Source: Leptobacterium_A meishanense (lineage in GTDB: Bacteria; Bacteroidota; Bacteroidia; Flavobacteriales; Flavobacteriaceae). Taken from it: 64,000 bases of DNA. Both the position numbers and the translations under genes were made by a program. Position 1 is the stretch's first letter. Each line of letters opens with the position of its first letter. The notes below the pieces were generated by a model. The model worked only from the letters and a program-made list of their open reading frames with translations, was not told the DNA's origin and searched no databases. The stretch is from assembly GCF_037645805.1 (NCBI RefSeq), contig NZ_JBBEXE010000002.1, forward strand, positions 248,001 through 312,000, given 5' to 3'. Positions 25,089 through 33,522 of this stretch are shown piece by piece.

Positions 25089-26351
25089 TTAAACTTTTGA
25101 TGCAATTTCCATTAAGTAGGCACAAAACATGGCACCATAAGTACCAATAGCATATCCAAAAACAGCTAAAAGAACCCCTACAGTAGTCAATGAAGGATGA
25201 AAGGCAGCTGCTACAACAGGAGCAGATGCGGCACCACCTACATTTGCCTGGCTCCCAACAGCTAGAAAGAAATAAGGGGCCTTAATAACCTTGGCAACCA
25301 CGATCATCAATACAGCGTGGATAGTCATCCATACCAATCCGATAGCGATAAGCCCCGGGTTTTCAAAAATAAGACCTAAATCCATTTTCATACCAATGGT
25401 AGCTACCAGAATATAGATAAAGACACTCCCTACCTTTCCGGCACCCGCGCCCTCATAGTTTTTAGCTTTAGTATATGATAAGATGATACCTATAAGTGTA
25501 GCAATGGTAATCATCCAGAAGAACTGAGAACCAAATGATGATAAGGCACTTTTTTTGTCACTGACAGCTTCAAAAGTATTGGAGAGGAAAGTAGAAATTC
25601 CATCAGCACCCCAATGCGCGATACCTACCGACGTAAATGCTAATGATAAAATAATCATAAGGTCTGTGAGTGAGGGGTTACGCGATATTTTCTCAGTAAA
25701 TGCAGCTACTTTTTCTTTTAATTCTTCAATGGCAGAGTTGTCTGCTTTTAGCCAGGCGTCAATTTTTTTATTTTTTCCAATCCCAAGAAGAATGATGGCC
25801 ATCCAAATATTAGCAACTACGATATCGACAAGGACCATCCCCCCATATTTTTCAGGATTGTATTGAAAAATTTCCAGCATAGCTGCCTGATTGGCCCCAC
25901 CACCAATCCAACTTCCGGCAATGGTTGCCAAACCTCGCCAGATAGCATCAAAATCAGCTCCGCCTACAGTTTCAGGGGATACTAAGGAAACAAGCAATAT
26001 AGCTACAGGCCCTCCTATGATAATACCGATTGTCCCTGTAAAAAACATGATGAGTGCTTTAGGGCCAAGATTAAAAATTGCCTTTAAATCCATGCTCAAG
26101 GTCATCAGTACCAAAGCAGCTGGTAACAAATACCTACTGGCAATATAATAGGTTTTAGAAAGTTGGTCAGAAATCAGGCCAAGCGAATTAAAAATAGCAG
26201 GTACCAGATAACACATTAAAAGTACCGGTACTATTTTGTAAAATTTTACCCAAAAGCCTGTTTTTATAGAGGCTGTATAAAAAATGAACCCTAAAGCGAG
26301 CATAAGTAACCCGAACACAATAGTGTCATTGGAAAAGAAAGGCGTATCCAT
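25089..26351 (-). CDS. DUF819 family membrane protein
   Basis: A 420-residue polytopic membrane protein from MDTPFFSND (the ATG at 26349-26351; an upstream alternative adds 6 residues). About ten hydrophobic helices are visible, with the conserved glycine-rich signatures ATIAGSWIGGGANQAAM and GSQANVGGAASAPVVAAAFHPS. DUF819 proteins (B. subtilis YjcL type) resemble Na+-dependent or glutamate-type carriers. The substrate is unknown. It follows the M61 peptidase gene on the same strand by 36 bp, so a peptide or amino-acid link is possible but unproved. Confidence 0.88.
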   Translation of the reverse strand: MDTPFFSNDTIVFGLLMLALGFIFYTASIKTGFWVKFYKIVPVLLMCYLVPAIFNSLGLISDQLSKTYYIASRYLLPAALVLMTLSMDLKAIFNLGPKALIMFFTGTIGIIIGGPVAILLVSLVSPETVGGADFDAIWRGLATIAGSWIGGGANQAAMLEIFQYNPEKYGGMVLVDIVVANIWMAIILLGIGKNKKIDAWLKADNSAIEELKEKVAAFTEKISRNPSLTDLMIILSLAFTSVGIAHWGADGISTFLSNTFEAVSDKKSALSSFGSQFFWMITIATLIGIILSYTKAKNYEGAGAGKVGSVFIYILVATIGMKMDLGLIFENPGLIAIGLVWMTIHAVLMIVVAKVIKAPYFFLAVGSQANVGGAASAPVVAAAFHPSLTTVGVLLAVFGYAIGTYGAMFCAYLMEIASKV

Positions 26352-26387
26352 AATTATATTTTGGAGCAAAATACAAAAATATACAAA

Positions 26388-28277
26388 CTATATCCCCTTC
26401 ATCCAGGCATTTCGCAACGCAAGCTGTTCTTCTGTAGCATCTGGAGCAGGAATTAGCGTATTTACATTTACGGTAGGTTTGGATACGGTCCCTTTCAACG
26501 AAACTTCTTCACCATCCCTTAAAACAACCATATTAATCTCATCTCCGGGGTTCCATGCAAAGGAAGTGCCTATCATATCACGTATATTCTCAAGAGAATA
26601 GTCCATACCATTTATGGATTTAATAATATCGTTGCCTTTTACCCCTAATTCAACCAAGAAACTATTTAAGGGGATATCGTCCCTGAAAAAGATTTCCCCT
26701 GTGTCTTGATGGACATTGATAAAAGGGTTTTGGCCATGTAGAAAGTATCCAGTTTCTTCTTGAGAAGCATCAAACATAAGCCCTGCTTTACCAAGGTATG
26801 TTTCGTAAGGAATAGGGGTTCCGCCTATTACATGTTTTGCAAAGAAATCACCAATTGAGGGGTATGTTAGTTTTATAATTTCGGCTACAATATTTTCATC
26901 TTTAAAAGGTTTTTCCCGGCCATATTTATTTGACAATTGCTTCATTAGCCAAAGGATCCCTTTTTCCCCATTACTTTCTTCACGTACTAGAATATCAATG
27001 CACATTCCTATGAGGGCACCTTTTTCATACACATTGGCATAGTCATCTTTATAAGGGTCTTTTAATACATTTTTGCTCATTTCTGTAAATGATGAAGCAT
27101 CGTTGAATATTTTTGAACGGTCTATTTTGTCCATCATATGTTTGTAGAAAGCAGCTTCATCAATCAACCCTTGTTGAATTTGAAAAAGTTTGGCAAAATA
27201 TTCGGTAACACCTTCATACATCCATAAGTGTTCCGACATTTTTGGGTTATTATAATCAAAGTAGTGGATTTCTTCAGAATGGATCGTTAATGGAGTCACG
27301 ATATGAAAAAACTCATGTGCTACTACATTGATCATGGCATCAACCATACCCTCCTTAGGCATGGCTTCAGGCAATACTACTGTAGTAGAGGTATGATGTT
27401 CTAAAGCCCCAAGCCCTTGAGCGTCTGTAGGCTCCATTGTGGTAAGGTAAAGTAAAATATTGTACTTCTTAGTGCTATTGATAGGGCCTAAAAAAGCCTT
27501 TTGGGCCCGTATCATTTTTTCCATATCATCTTTAATGTCAGATGCTTTATATAGGTTTGTGGGCGAATAGACGCTTAATGTAACTTCAATATCGTTTACC
27601 TGAAAGGTTTCTGAATTTGGAACGGCATATAAAATGGGATTATCAATAACTTCAAAGTAGCGGTTCGCTGTATAGACATCTATATTAAAGTCAGTATTCG
27701 TTGAAGCATTGGTGGTTTTGTTTAAAGTGGTATAACCTACTAAACTTTTAGGTGAATGAATGGTGATTTCATACTTATTTCCTTTTAACCCGTCAAAATA
27801 ACCTACAAAACCATGAAGGTTTAATACGAAATTATCACCTTCATCAATGTTAGTACCTGCGGGAGAAAATACAGGGGCCTCTTTCTCGGTTTCCGAATCA
27901 TAGGTGTCATTGACCCAATAGGTAATTTTATCTAACGCAGTACCGTTTTGTGTACGCCATGTGTTTTCATCAACTTGGTCTATTTGTATAGGATTATTAT
28001 CATAATCAAGTGCAGTCAGTTGTTCAATATATTGCCCATAATTATCCGTACTGTAGGTGCCCGGCACCGTTTTTGGAATGTAGAACATAACAGTTTCCGA
28101 GGTAAACCTTCCCGGGTCAATCGTTACCATTACTTTATCATCTACCACATTTACCAAATCGATAGTTGTTTCTATGGGCACTGCATTGGCAGCATCGTTA
28201 ATTTTTGGGGTACAGCTTAAAAGTACAACACTTAGAAGCACAAAATAGACAGCTTTTATATGATTTCTTGTTTTCAT
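26388..28277 (-). CDS. M61 family peptidase lipoprotein with PDZ domain
   Basis: A 629-residue lipoprotein with a signal ending FVLLSVVLLSC. An N-terminal beta domain is followed by a thermolysin-like core with VVAHEFFHIVTPL and the third Zn ligand in MYEGVTEYFA, then a C-terminal PDZ domain (FLVELGVKGNDIIKSINGMD). M61 enzymes (glycyl aminopeptidases) trim small N-terminal residues from peptides. It sits directly upstream of the DUF819 transporter gene. Confidence 0.92.
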   Translation of the reverse strand: MKTRNHIKAVYFVLLSVVLLSCTPKINDAANAVPIETTIDLVNVVDDKVMVTIDPGRFTSETVMFYIPKTVPGTYSTDNYGQYIEQLTALDYDNNPIQIDQVDENTWRTQNGTALDKITYWVNDTYDSETEKEAPVFSPAGTNIDEGDNFVLNLHGFVGYFDGLKGNKYEITIHSPKSLVGYTTLNKTTNASTNTDFNIDVYTANRYFEVIDNPILYAVPNSETFQVNDIEVTLSVYSPTNLYKASDIKDDMEKMIRAQKAFLGPINSTKKYNILLYLTTMEPTDAQGLGALEHHTSTTVVLPEAMPKEGMVDAMINVVAHEFFHIVTPLTIHSEEIHYFDYNNPKMSEHLWMYEGVTEYFAKLFQIQQGLIDEAAFYKHMMDKIDRSKIFNDASSFTEMSKNVLKDPYKDDYANVYEKGALIGMCIDILVREESNGEKGILWLMKQLSNKYGREKPFKDENIVAEIIKLTYPSIGDFFAKHVIGGTPIPYETYLGKAGLMFDASQEETGYFLHGQNPFINVHQDTGEIFFRDDIPLNSFLVELGVKGNDIIKSINGMDYSLENIRDMIGTSFAWNPGDEINMVVLRDGEEVSLKGTVSKPTVNVNTLIPAPDATEEQLALRNAWMKGI

Positions 28278-28412
28278 GAGACCTACTTTTAAGCTACAAA
28301 GAAACTATAATTTCAGAGATGTAAGTATAGGTTTAACATAATTTATATTTTTTTTTGGACTGTAAGAAATATGTGATTTATAATTTTAACAATGTGATAA
28401 TATTAATATGTT

Positions 28413-28435
28413 TAGTTTTGGAAAAAATAATTTTG
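28413..28435 (+). promoter_or_regulatory. Two candidate -7 boxes before the S1/P1 nuclease gene
   Basis: TAGTTTTG (28413-28420) would leave a 15-bp leader. TAATTTTG (28428-28435) touches the ATG at 28436 and would give a leaderless message. Either matches TAnnTTTG. Confidence 0.35.
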
Positions 28436-29212
28436 ATGAAAAAAAGAATTGCATTCATAGCTTTTATAATTACGGCAACAGTTTCGGCAAATACCTATTA
28501 TTGGGGGAAAACAGGCCATAGGGTTGTTGGAGAAGTGGCAGAGGCTCACCTGACCGGAAAGGCAAAACGACAGATTAAAAAATTATTGGATGGAGAAGGA
28601 TTGGCATTAGTGTCCAACCATGCAGACGATATAAAGTCAGATGAACGGTTTAGAGGTTTTAGCCCGTGGCATTATGTAAATTTTCCTTTTGACAAAAAAT
28701 ATGGAGAGGAGGCGCCCAGTGAATATGGAGACCTTATTATGGGAATTGAAAAATGTATAGAAGTGTTGAAAAGCGATACTGCTTCTCTAGAGGATAAATC
28801 GTTTTATTTAAAGTTGCTAGTTCATTTTATAGGAGACCTTCACCAACCGCTTCACGTAGGAAGAACTGAAGATAAGGGGGGAAACGATATTCAGGTGCGA
28901 TGGTTTGGCAGCGGGAGCAATTTACACCGTGTATGGGACAGTAACATGATTGATCATTACGGTATGAGCTATACAGAGTTAGCAGCAAATTTGCCACAGC
29001 TAAGCAAAAAAGAGCGAAAAGCGATACAAGCAGGTAGTTTGATGGACTGGGTATATGAGTCCCAGGAGCTTGCAAAAAAAGTTTATCCATCGGCAAATGT
29101 TGGAGAAAAATTAGGCTATCGCTATATGTACGATCACTTCAATATAGTAAAACTCCAACTTCAAAAAGGAGGGTTACGGCTTGCTAAAGTGCTTAACGAG
29201 GTTTTTAACTAA
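28436..29212 (+). CDS. S1/P1 nuclease
   Basis: A 258-residue secreted zinc nuclease that cuts single-stranded nucleic acids and removes 3' phosphates. A signal peptide is followed by YYWGKTGHRVVGEVAEAHL, where the Trp supplies the first zinc ligand after processing. Other ligands are visible in SNHADDIK, SPWHYVN, HFIGDLHQPLH and NLHRVWDSNMI, so the tri-zinc site is complete. Residues upstream of MKKRIAFIAF are not family-like, which fixes the start at 28436. It probably scavenges nucleic acid outside the cytoplasm. Confidence 0.94.
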   Translation: MKKRIAFIAFIITATVSANTYYWGKTGHRVVGEVAEAHLTGKAKRQIKKLLDGEGLALVSNHADDIKSDERFRGFSPWHYVNFPFDKKYGEEAPSEYGDLIMGIEKCIEVLKSDTASLEDKSFYLKLLVHFIGDLHQPLHVGRTEDKGGNDIQVRWFGSGSNLHRVWDSNMIDHYGMSYTELAANLPQLSKKERKAIQAGSLMDWVYESQELAKKVYPSANVGEKLGYRYMYDHFNIVKLQLQKGGLRLAKVLNEVFN

Positions 29213-29724
29213 TATTTCTTGTTATTCTTCAAAGGGATTTAGTGTCGATGGCGTTACTCTTCATTATTTCAGATTATTTTTCTCGTAGTAGTACAGCGCT
29301 AAAAATCAATATTGAAGGAAGCTGTCTGAAAAGTAAATTTTTCTGTCAATTCGAGCGTAGTCGAGAATTTTATACTATTGATAATCAAATATTTCGTCCC
29401 GATAGCTATCGGGAGAAATCTCATTAGAAACTTAAAAAAAGCTTATTACATGCTTAATTAGATGTCTCACTCTTGTCCTGCAAGAGGTTCGAAATGATAT
29501 AGCTTGTATTTTTACGGTAAATCCATACTACAAAAAAGGCTTACATAGAATTGTATGAAATATTTACAAATAAATTTTTATAATCCAAATTAATATATAA
29601 ATTAGTGGTCATAATTACAGTATTTTCTTTCTTATAAGATAGAAAAGATTATAATTGTGTTTGTTCATTTTTAGTGTGGTTCATAGCTTATTTTTCGAAT
29701 AGTAAAAACTATAAATCCATTAAA
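29213..29724. other. Intergenic gap without a credible gene
   Basis: This gap of about 510 bp holds the degenerate repeat at 29342-29503 and otherwise AT-rich sequence. A 61-codon open frame at 29242-29427 runs through the repeat and has no protein-like features, so I regard the gap as non-coding. Confidence 0.6.
29342..29503. repeat. Degenerate palindromic intergenic repeat
   Basis: The left end CTGTCAATTCGAGCGTAGTC (from 29343) and right end GAGGTTCGAAATGATA are imperfect inverted copies of each other (TGTCAATTCGA against TATCATTTCGA). Between them is a perfect 16-bp palindrome CCCGATAGCTATCGGG (29398-29413). Elements with TCGAGCG.AGTCGAGAA and TTCGAAATGA ends are scattered through Bacteroidota intergenic DNA, as I recall. 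This copy looks eroded. Confidence 0.5.
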
Positions 29725-29874
29725 ATGAAAAAGTATTTTGTATTAATAGCAATTTTAACAGCTCTTTTCTTTGCACCGGCATGTACCAATGAAGGCTTGG
29801 ACGAAGATTTTGAGCTACAAACGATAGATAAGGATGAAGTTGAAATCCCAACAGACAAAGACAACTATAACTGA
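29725..29874 (+). CDS. Small lipoprotein, 49 residues
   Basis: A lipoprotein-type signal (MKKYFVLIAILTALFFAPAC) is followed by only 29 acidic residues, TNEGLDEDFELQ...KDEVEIPTDKDNYN. The sequence before MKKY is not signal-like, so the start is the ATG at 29725. Its last 41 bp overlap the start of the next gene in another frame. Short exported acidic peptides of this style are common in Flavobacteriia, but I know no function. Confidence 0.6.
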   Translation: MKKYFVLIAILTALFFAPACTNEGLDEDFELQTIDKDEVEIPTDKDNYN

Positions 29875-30475
29875 AGTAAAAACTAAACTATTTGTTATAC
29901 TACTTGGGGTGGTAGCTTTTATAGGGGCTACTGCCCCTTTTTGGCATATAATATTTAATAGAAACTCTACTGAGGGTTTTATAGGATTTACTAATTTTAG
30001 AAGGTTCTTATACTCTTTCGGAAATCACTTTGCTCTGTTTTCTTGTGCTGCTTTTTTATTATTTATTGGAAATTTTATTGCTAAAGAGCACAAAAGTGTG
30101 GTACGGATAGTAAATATTGTTGGTGGGCTGTTTGCCGCCGTTGGTATTTATTTTCTACTTTGGGTATTCAATACGCATAGCGACTTTCCAAAATCAGCGT
30201 ACTATGCTATGTTCTCTGTAAGTGCACTCGTTATTGCGTATGTCATATACATCTTCAATAAATTTCTTTTTCAAATTTTTATTACCAACCGCTATACGAT
30301 AAAAAATTTAATTGCCTTTGTTTTTAGGGTACGCCAAGTACATTATAAGAAAGTCGCTGTTAAGGCACTCTATGCTGAGATTCACGACAAAGCCAAAGTA
30401 TCTGATGAAACGGTAAAAGATAATGCCGACGCATTTGAAAAAGATTTTTATGAAACACTAGATAATGTAAATTAA
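29834..30475 (+). CDS. Membrane protein, unknown
   Basis: A 213-residue protein with four hydrophobic helices (about 18-38, 65-82, 91-110 and 123-145) and a basic-then-acidic cytoplasmic C-terminus (VHYKKVAVKALYAEIHDKAK...). The start ATG lies inside the small lipoprotein gene, which suggests coupled translation; a later start would be needed to avoid the overlap, but none is available before the first helix. No family recognised. Confidence 0.65.
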   Translation: MKLKSQQTKTTITEVKTKLFVILLGVVAFIGATAPFWHIIFNRNSTEGFIGFTNFRRFLYSFGNHFALFSCAAFLLFIGNFIAKEHKSVVRIVNIVGGLFAAVGIYFLLWVFNTHSDFPKSAYYAMFSVSALVIAYVIYIFNKFLFQIFITNRYTIKNLIAFVFRVRQVHYKKVAVKALYAEIHDKAKVSDETVKDNADAFEKDFYETLDNVN

Positions 30476-30506
30476 TGTGGAATTTGCCTGAATAAATACT
30501 TAATAG

Positions 30507-30716
30507 ATGGACGCTTATAAAAAAAATAAAATATTAAAAAAGTTATCTGATTCCGGTTATATTGAAAAAAAAGAACTTAAAAGTTCTGAGAATACAGTAA
30601 TAGAGGAAATAAAAGAAGAAATGGAGAAAGAAATTGAAAAGAACAGTAAATTGATAAGCGACCTACAAGTTGAATTACTGTTGTTAGACTTTAATATTAT
30701 ACCACAAAATGGTTAA
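30507..30716 (+). CDS. Small charged protein, unknown
   Basis: A 69-residue protein rich in Lys and Glu (KKNKILKKLSDSGYIEKKEL, then EEIKEEMEKEIEKN), probably helical. It lies 31 bp after the membrane-protein gene on the same strand, and its stop overlaps the stop of the convergent HTH regulator by 4 bp. No known family. Short length and low complexity keep the call tentative. Confidence 0.45.
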   Translation: MDAYKKNKILKKLSDSGYIEKKELKSSENTVIEEIKEEMEKEIEKNSKLISDLQVELLLLDFNIIPQNG

Positions 30717-31093
30717 TTTTTATTCATCTTTTTTAACAAATCTTCTCTAGTAGTTTTCATTTTTATCAGTTCATCAATCACCTCACGCTGAAGTCTAATT
30801 TTCAAGAACATTTTATAAGCAGTATTCTCATTGAACTTTTTATTTTCTTCATTTTCATGTAAGTAGGCAACAATTTCTTCAATAGAAAAATCATCTAATG
30901 TTTTCTTCTTATTTGTGTTAAGGTGCTGGTCTATATAATTTCTTAGTATAGCCACAGTACTTGTATGGGGCTTTTTGGTTTTTCCGGCTAATATTTTGTT
31001 CACGCCTACCTCTGTAAGGCCAGTTGCTTTAGCAATCTCATAACCGGTAATACCTTCTTTTTTAAGGATATGTATAATTTCTTTTACTCCCAA
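30713..31093 (-). CDS. HTH-type transcriptional regulator
   Basis: A 126-residue protein with an N-terminal helix-turn-helix (IIHILKKEGITGYEIAKATG, then LTEVGVNKILAGKTKKPHTS), like XRE/Cro or resolvase-type HTH domains, and a C-terminal helical part rich in charged residues that may dimerise. It is divergent from the 107-residue gene at 31186, and the gap between them holds a 22-bp palindrome, the usual layout for a self-regulating repressor and its target. Target and signal are unknown. Confidence 0.75.
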   Translation of the reverse strand: MGVKEIIHILKKEGITGYEIAKATGLTEVGVNKILAGKTKKPHTSTVAILRNYIDQHLNTNKKKTLDDFSIEEIVAYLHENEENKKFNENTAYKMFLKIRLQREVIDELIKMKTTREDLLKKMNKN

Positions 31094-31120
31094 CTTTAAA
31101 AAGTTTATTTTTGTTTTGTA

Positions 31121-31142
31121 AATACATAAAAAATTATGTATT
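31121..31142. promoter_or_regulatory. Palindromic operator candidate between divergent genes
   Basis: AATACATAA and TTATGTATT form a perfect 9-bp inverted repeat around AAAA. It lies in the spacer of a possible plus-strand promoter (TTTTG at 31114-31118, 20 bp, TATTTTTA at 31139-31146) and 28 bp from the HTH gene start, so a bound regulator could control both directions. Confidence 0.5.
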
Positions 31143-31185
31143 TTTATATTAAATTAGCTATTATTAATAACAAAACTAATAAAAT

Positions 31186-31509
31186 ATGGAACACACAGCA
31201 TTACTTATGGAAAAGAAAACCACGGATGCCCCCCATACACATTATATAAACACTGACCGGCTTATTGAACAAAAATTAAAAATGATTGAATACCCGTTGT
31301 ATTTAAAATGTTTTAACAAGCTATATGTAAAGTTGCTTAATGAGAAAGAGAATATGTATGTAGAGTATGGTAGTTTTGGCATTTCACTCACGAAAAATTA
31401 TTTGCCCAATAAACATTACATTACCAATGAATGCTATGTGCCCTGTACGCAAGAAGAATTTGACGAGGCATGGCAACGGGCTACTATAGAGCTTATAAAT
31501 AGGGGATAA
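31186..31509 (+). CDS. Hypothetical protein next to the HTH regulator
   Basis: A 107-residue soluble protein from the ATG at 31186 (a second Met at residue 8 is possible). It contains CFNKLYVKLLNEKENMYVEY and ends CTQEEFDEAWQRATIEL, a helix typical of small phage- or plasmid-type accessory proteins in Bacteroidota. No family is recognised. Its promoter appears to overlap the palindrome, so it is a likely target of the divergent regulator. Confidence 0.6.
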   Translation: MEHTALLMEKKTTDAPHTHYINTDRLIEQKLKMIEYPLYLKCFNKLYVKLLNEKENMYVEYGSFGISLTKNYLPNKHYITNECYVPCTQEEFDEAWQRATIELINRG

Positions 31510-31541
31510 AATGAAATTGGAAATAAAGGAATTGATATGTT

Positions 31542-32060
31542 CTATTTAGAACCATCATATACTGACCACTCTTTTTCCTTATATATATTATCCCCAAAAT
31601 ATTTGGCAACCTTTAAAAATTCATCGGGCTCATAATATCCCGGCAAAGGGGACAGCATATTGTAATCTTCGTCTAGAAAAATAGTAGTAGGATAGGCAAT
31701 TCTGCCTTGCATTAACACAGCGGCCAGTTCATGATAACCTCTTCTCCCTTGAGGGATGTATTCAAAAGTAGTCCCTCTAAATTCAATAGCTTCTTTTCCT
31801 TCTCCATGAAGTTTCACCATGTAGAAGTTTTTGTTCATGTATTCAGCTACTTTAGGGTTGTTAAAGGTGACTTTATCCATCCGTTTGCACCAACCGCACC
31901 AATCTGTATAAATATCAATGAAGATTTTTTTTGGGATTGTATCAGAAGTAGCCCTTTTTTCCGCCTCAGTCCATGTTAACCATTCAATACTTCCGGACTG
32001 GGCATGAACAGAGGTCCCCATTAACACAATGAACAATATAAATACACGAAGCGTTTTCAT
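31542..32060 (-). CDS. Exported thioredoxin-fold protein
   Basis: A 172-residue protein with a signal peptide (MKTLRVFILFIVLMGTSVHA, cut before QSG). Its thioredoxin fold carries the redox pair in FIDIYTDWCGWCKRMDKVTF, with cis-Pro strand RIAYPTTIFLDED. It probably exchanges or isomerises disulphides, or keeps thiols reduced, in the periplasm. Partner proteins are unknown; the neighbours (lysA, the small hypothetical) do not help. Confidence 0.9.
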   Translation of the reverse strand: MKTLRVFILFIVLMGTSVHAQSGSIEWLTWTEAEKRATSDTIPKKIFIDIYTDWCGWCKRMDKVTFNNPKVAEYMNKNFYMVKLHGEGKEAIEFRGTTFEYIPQGRRGYHELAAVLMQGRIAYPTTIFLDEDYNMLSPLPGYYEPDEFLKVAKYFGDNIYKEKEWSVYDGSK

Positions 32061-32115
32061 GAGAATGATTTATAACATATCAAAGATAACGAAAAGCACT
32101 AAAGAGATATTGTTT

Positions 32116-33351
32116 TTAAGCTTTTACTAACTTTTTATCTGAAAAATCTACGCTAGTGCCCTCCTGGTTTTTAATGAGGTCGTCAAATGTTTCTCTTTTT
32201 CGGATCAGATATGCTTTTCCCTCATGAAACAATACTTCTGCAGGGCGGTAACGAGAGTTGTAGTTGCTAGACATAGTATAACAATAAGCTCCTGCATTTT
32301 TAAAACAGAGGATATCTCCTTCGGTGATTTCTGTAATTCTACGGTTGTTGGCAAAAGTGTCCGTTTCACAGATATAACCTACTACTGAATAGAAGCGTTC
32401 CCGACCTTTAGGGTTAGAAATATTTATAATATCATGATATGAACCATAAAGCATAGGCCTTATAAAATGGTTAAACCCGGAATCAACTCCTGCAAAAACC
32501 GTAGAAGTAGTTTGTTTGACGACGTTCACTTTCGTTAGAAAATAACCAGCCTCACTTACCAAAAACTTTCCGGGTTCAAAACCGAGAATCAATGGCTTGC
32601 CATACTCTTGGCAAAAGTCATTAAAACGTTTGGATAATTTTTTGCCCAGCTCTTCAATATTGGTCTCGATGTCTCCCTTTTTGTATGGGACTTTAAACCC
32701 ACTTCCAAAATCGATAAAATCAAGATCTTTAAATTTTCTGGCGGTATCAAAAAGGATTTCAGCCGCATAGAGGAAGACTTCAATATCTAAAATATCGCTT
32801 CCTGTGTGCATGTGAATGCCGTTGATTTTCATATTGGTGTTCTCCACAATACGCAATATATGGGGCATTTGATGGATGCTAATGCCAAATTTAGAATCAA
32901 TATGACCTACGGAGATATTAGCATTTCCACCAGCCATTACATGTGGGTTGATGCGGATACATACAGGTACTTTCGGGTGTTTTGCCCCAAATTGCTCGAG
33001 AATAGATAGGTTATCGATATTGATTTGGACGTTCATGGCAGCTACTTCCTCTATTTCTTCCAATGATACACCGTTGGGGGTGTATATAATATCTTCTGGT
33101 TTAAAACCGGCCAGCAAACCAAGTTTTACCTCTTGAACAGAGACTGTATCGAGTCCCGTTCCCAAGTTGTTCATTAACTTTAAGATAGTGAGGTTGGATA
33201 AGGCCTTTGCTGCGTAGTTTATTTTTAACCGGGAAACTTTTTTAAAAGCAGTTGTTAACCGTTTATATTGAGAGCTGATTTTTTCAGAATCATATACATA
33301 AACAGGGCTGCCATACTTTTCAGTTATTTGTAGTAAATCATTCGTATTCAT
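32116..33351 (-). CDS. lysA: Diaminopimelate decarboxylase
   Basis: A 411-residue fold type III PLP enzyme that performs the last step of lysine synthesis, meso-DAP to L-lysine. The PLP lysine is in LKINYAAKALSNL, with the His of GIHMHTGSDI, the glycine loop DFGSGFKVPY, and the C-terminal site ICETDTFANNR, CFKNAGAYCYTMSSNYNSR. The start MNTNDLLQITEKYG (ATG at 33349-33351) fits the family better than the upstream alternative at 33399. A TAGTTTTG box lies 21 bp before it. Confidence 0.95.
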   Translation of the reverse strand: MNTNDLLQITEKYGSPVYVYDSEKISSQYKRLTTAFKKVSRLKINYAAKALSNLTILKLMNNLGTGLDTVSVQEVKLGLLAGFKPEDIIYTPNGVSLEEIEEVAAMNVQINIDNLSILEQFGAKHPKVPVCIRINPHVMAGGNANISVGHIDSKFGISIHQMPHILRIVENTNMKINGIHMHTGSDILDIEVFLYAAEILFDTARKFKDLDFIDFGSGFKVPYKKGDIETNIEELGKKLSKRFNDFCQEYGKPLILGFEPGKFLVSEAGYFLTKVNVVKQTTSTVFAGVDSGFNHFIRPMLYGSYHDIINISNPKGRERFYSVVGYICETDTFANNRRITEITEGDILCFKNAGAYCYTMSSNYNSRYRPAEVLFHEGKAYLIRKRETFDDLIKNQEGTSVDFSDKKLVKA

Positions 33352-33462
33352 ATATCCGATAAATTGTGATGACAAAACTATATTAAAAAGTATACCCATA
33401 GAAAAAAATGAAATAATATTTTACAAAAACAACAAAAAGTTATATTTATAACAAAAATAATT

Positions 33463-33495
33463 TTTGGGTTTATAAGGCAACGTTTGTTACTTTTG
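33463..33495 (+). promoter_or_regulatory. sucC promoter
   Basis: TTTG (33463-33466), 21 bp, then TACTTTTG (33488-33495): a close match to the Bacteroidota -33/-7 pair, 27 bp before the sucC ATG. Confidence 0.6.
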
Positions 33496-33522
33496 TGCCA
33501 CTAAAACATCGAATACTTCATT

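Noticed and set aside
29242..29427. 61-codon frame in the gap after the S1/P1 nuclease gene
   Set aside because: Runs through the palindromic repeat, with no recognisable start context or composition.
29725..31509. Mobile element or defence island
   Set aside because: No transposase, integrase, nuclease or toxin-antitoxin motif could be identified; only unknown genes and a regulator.
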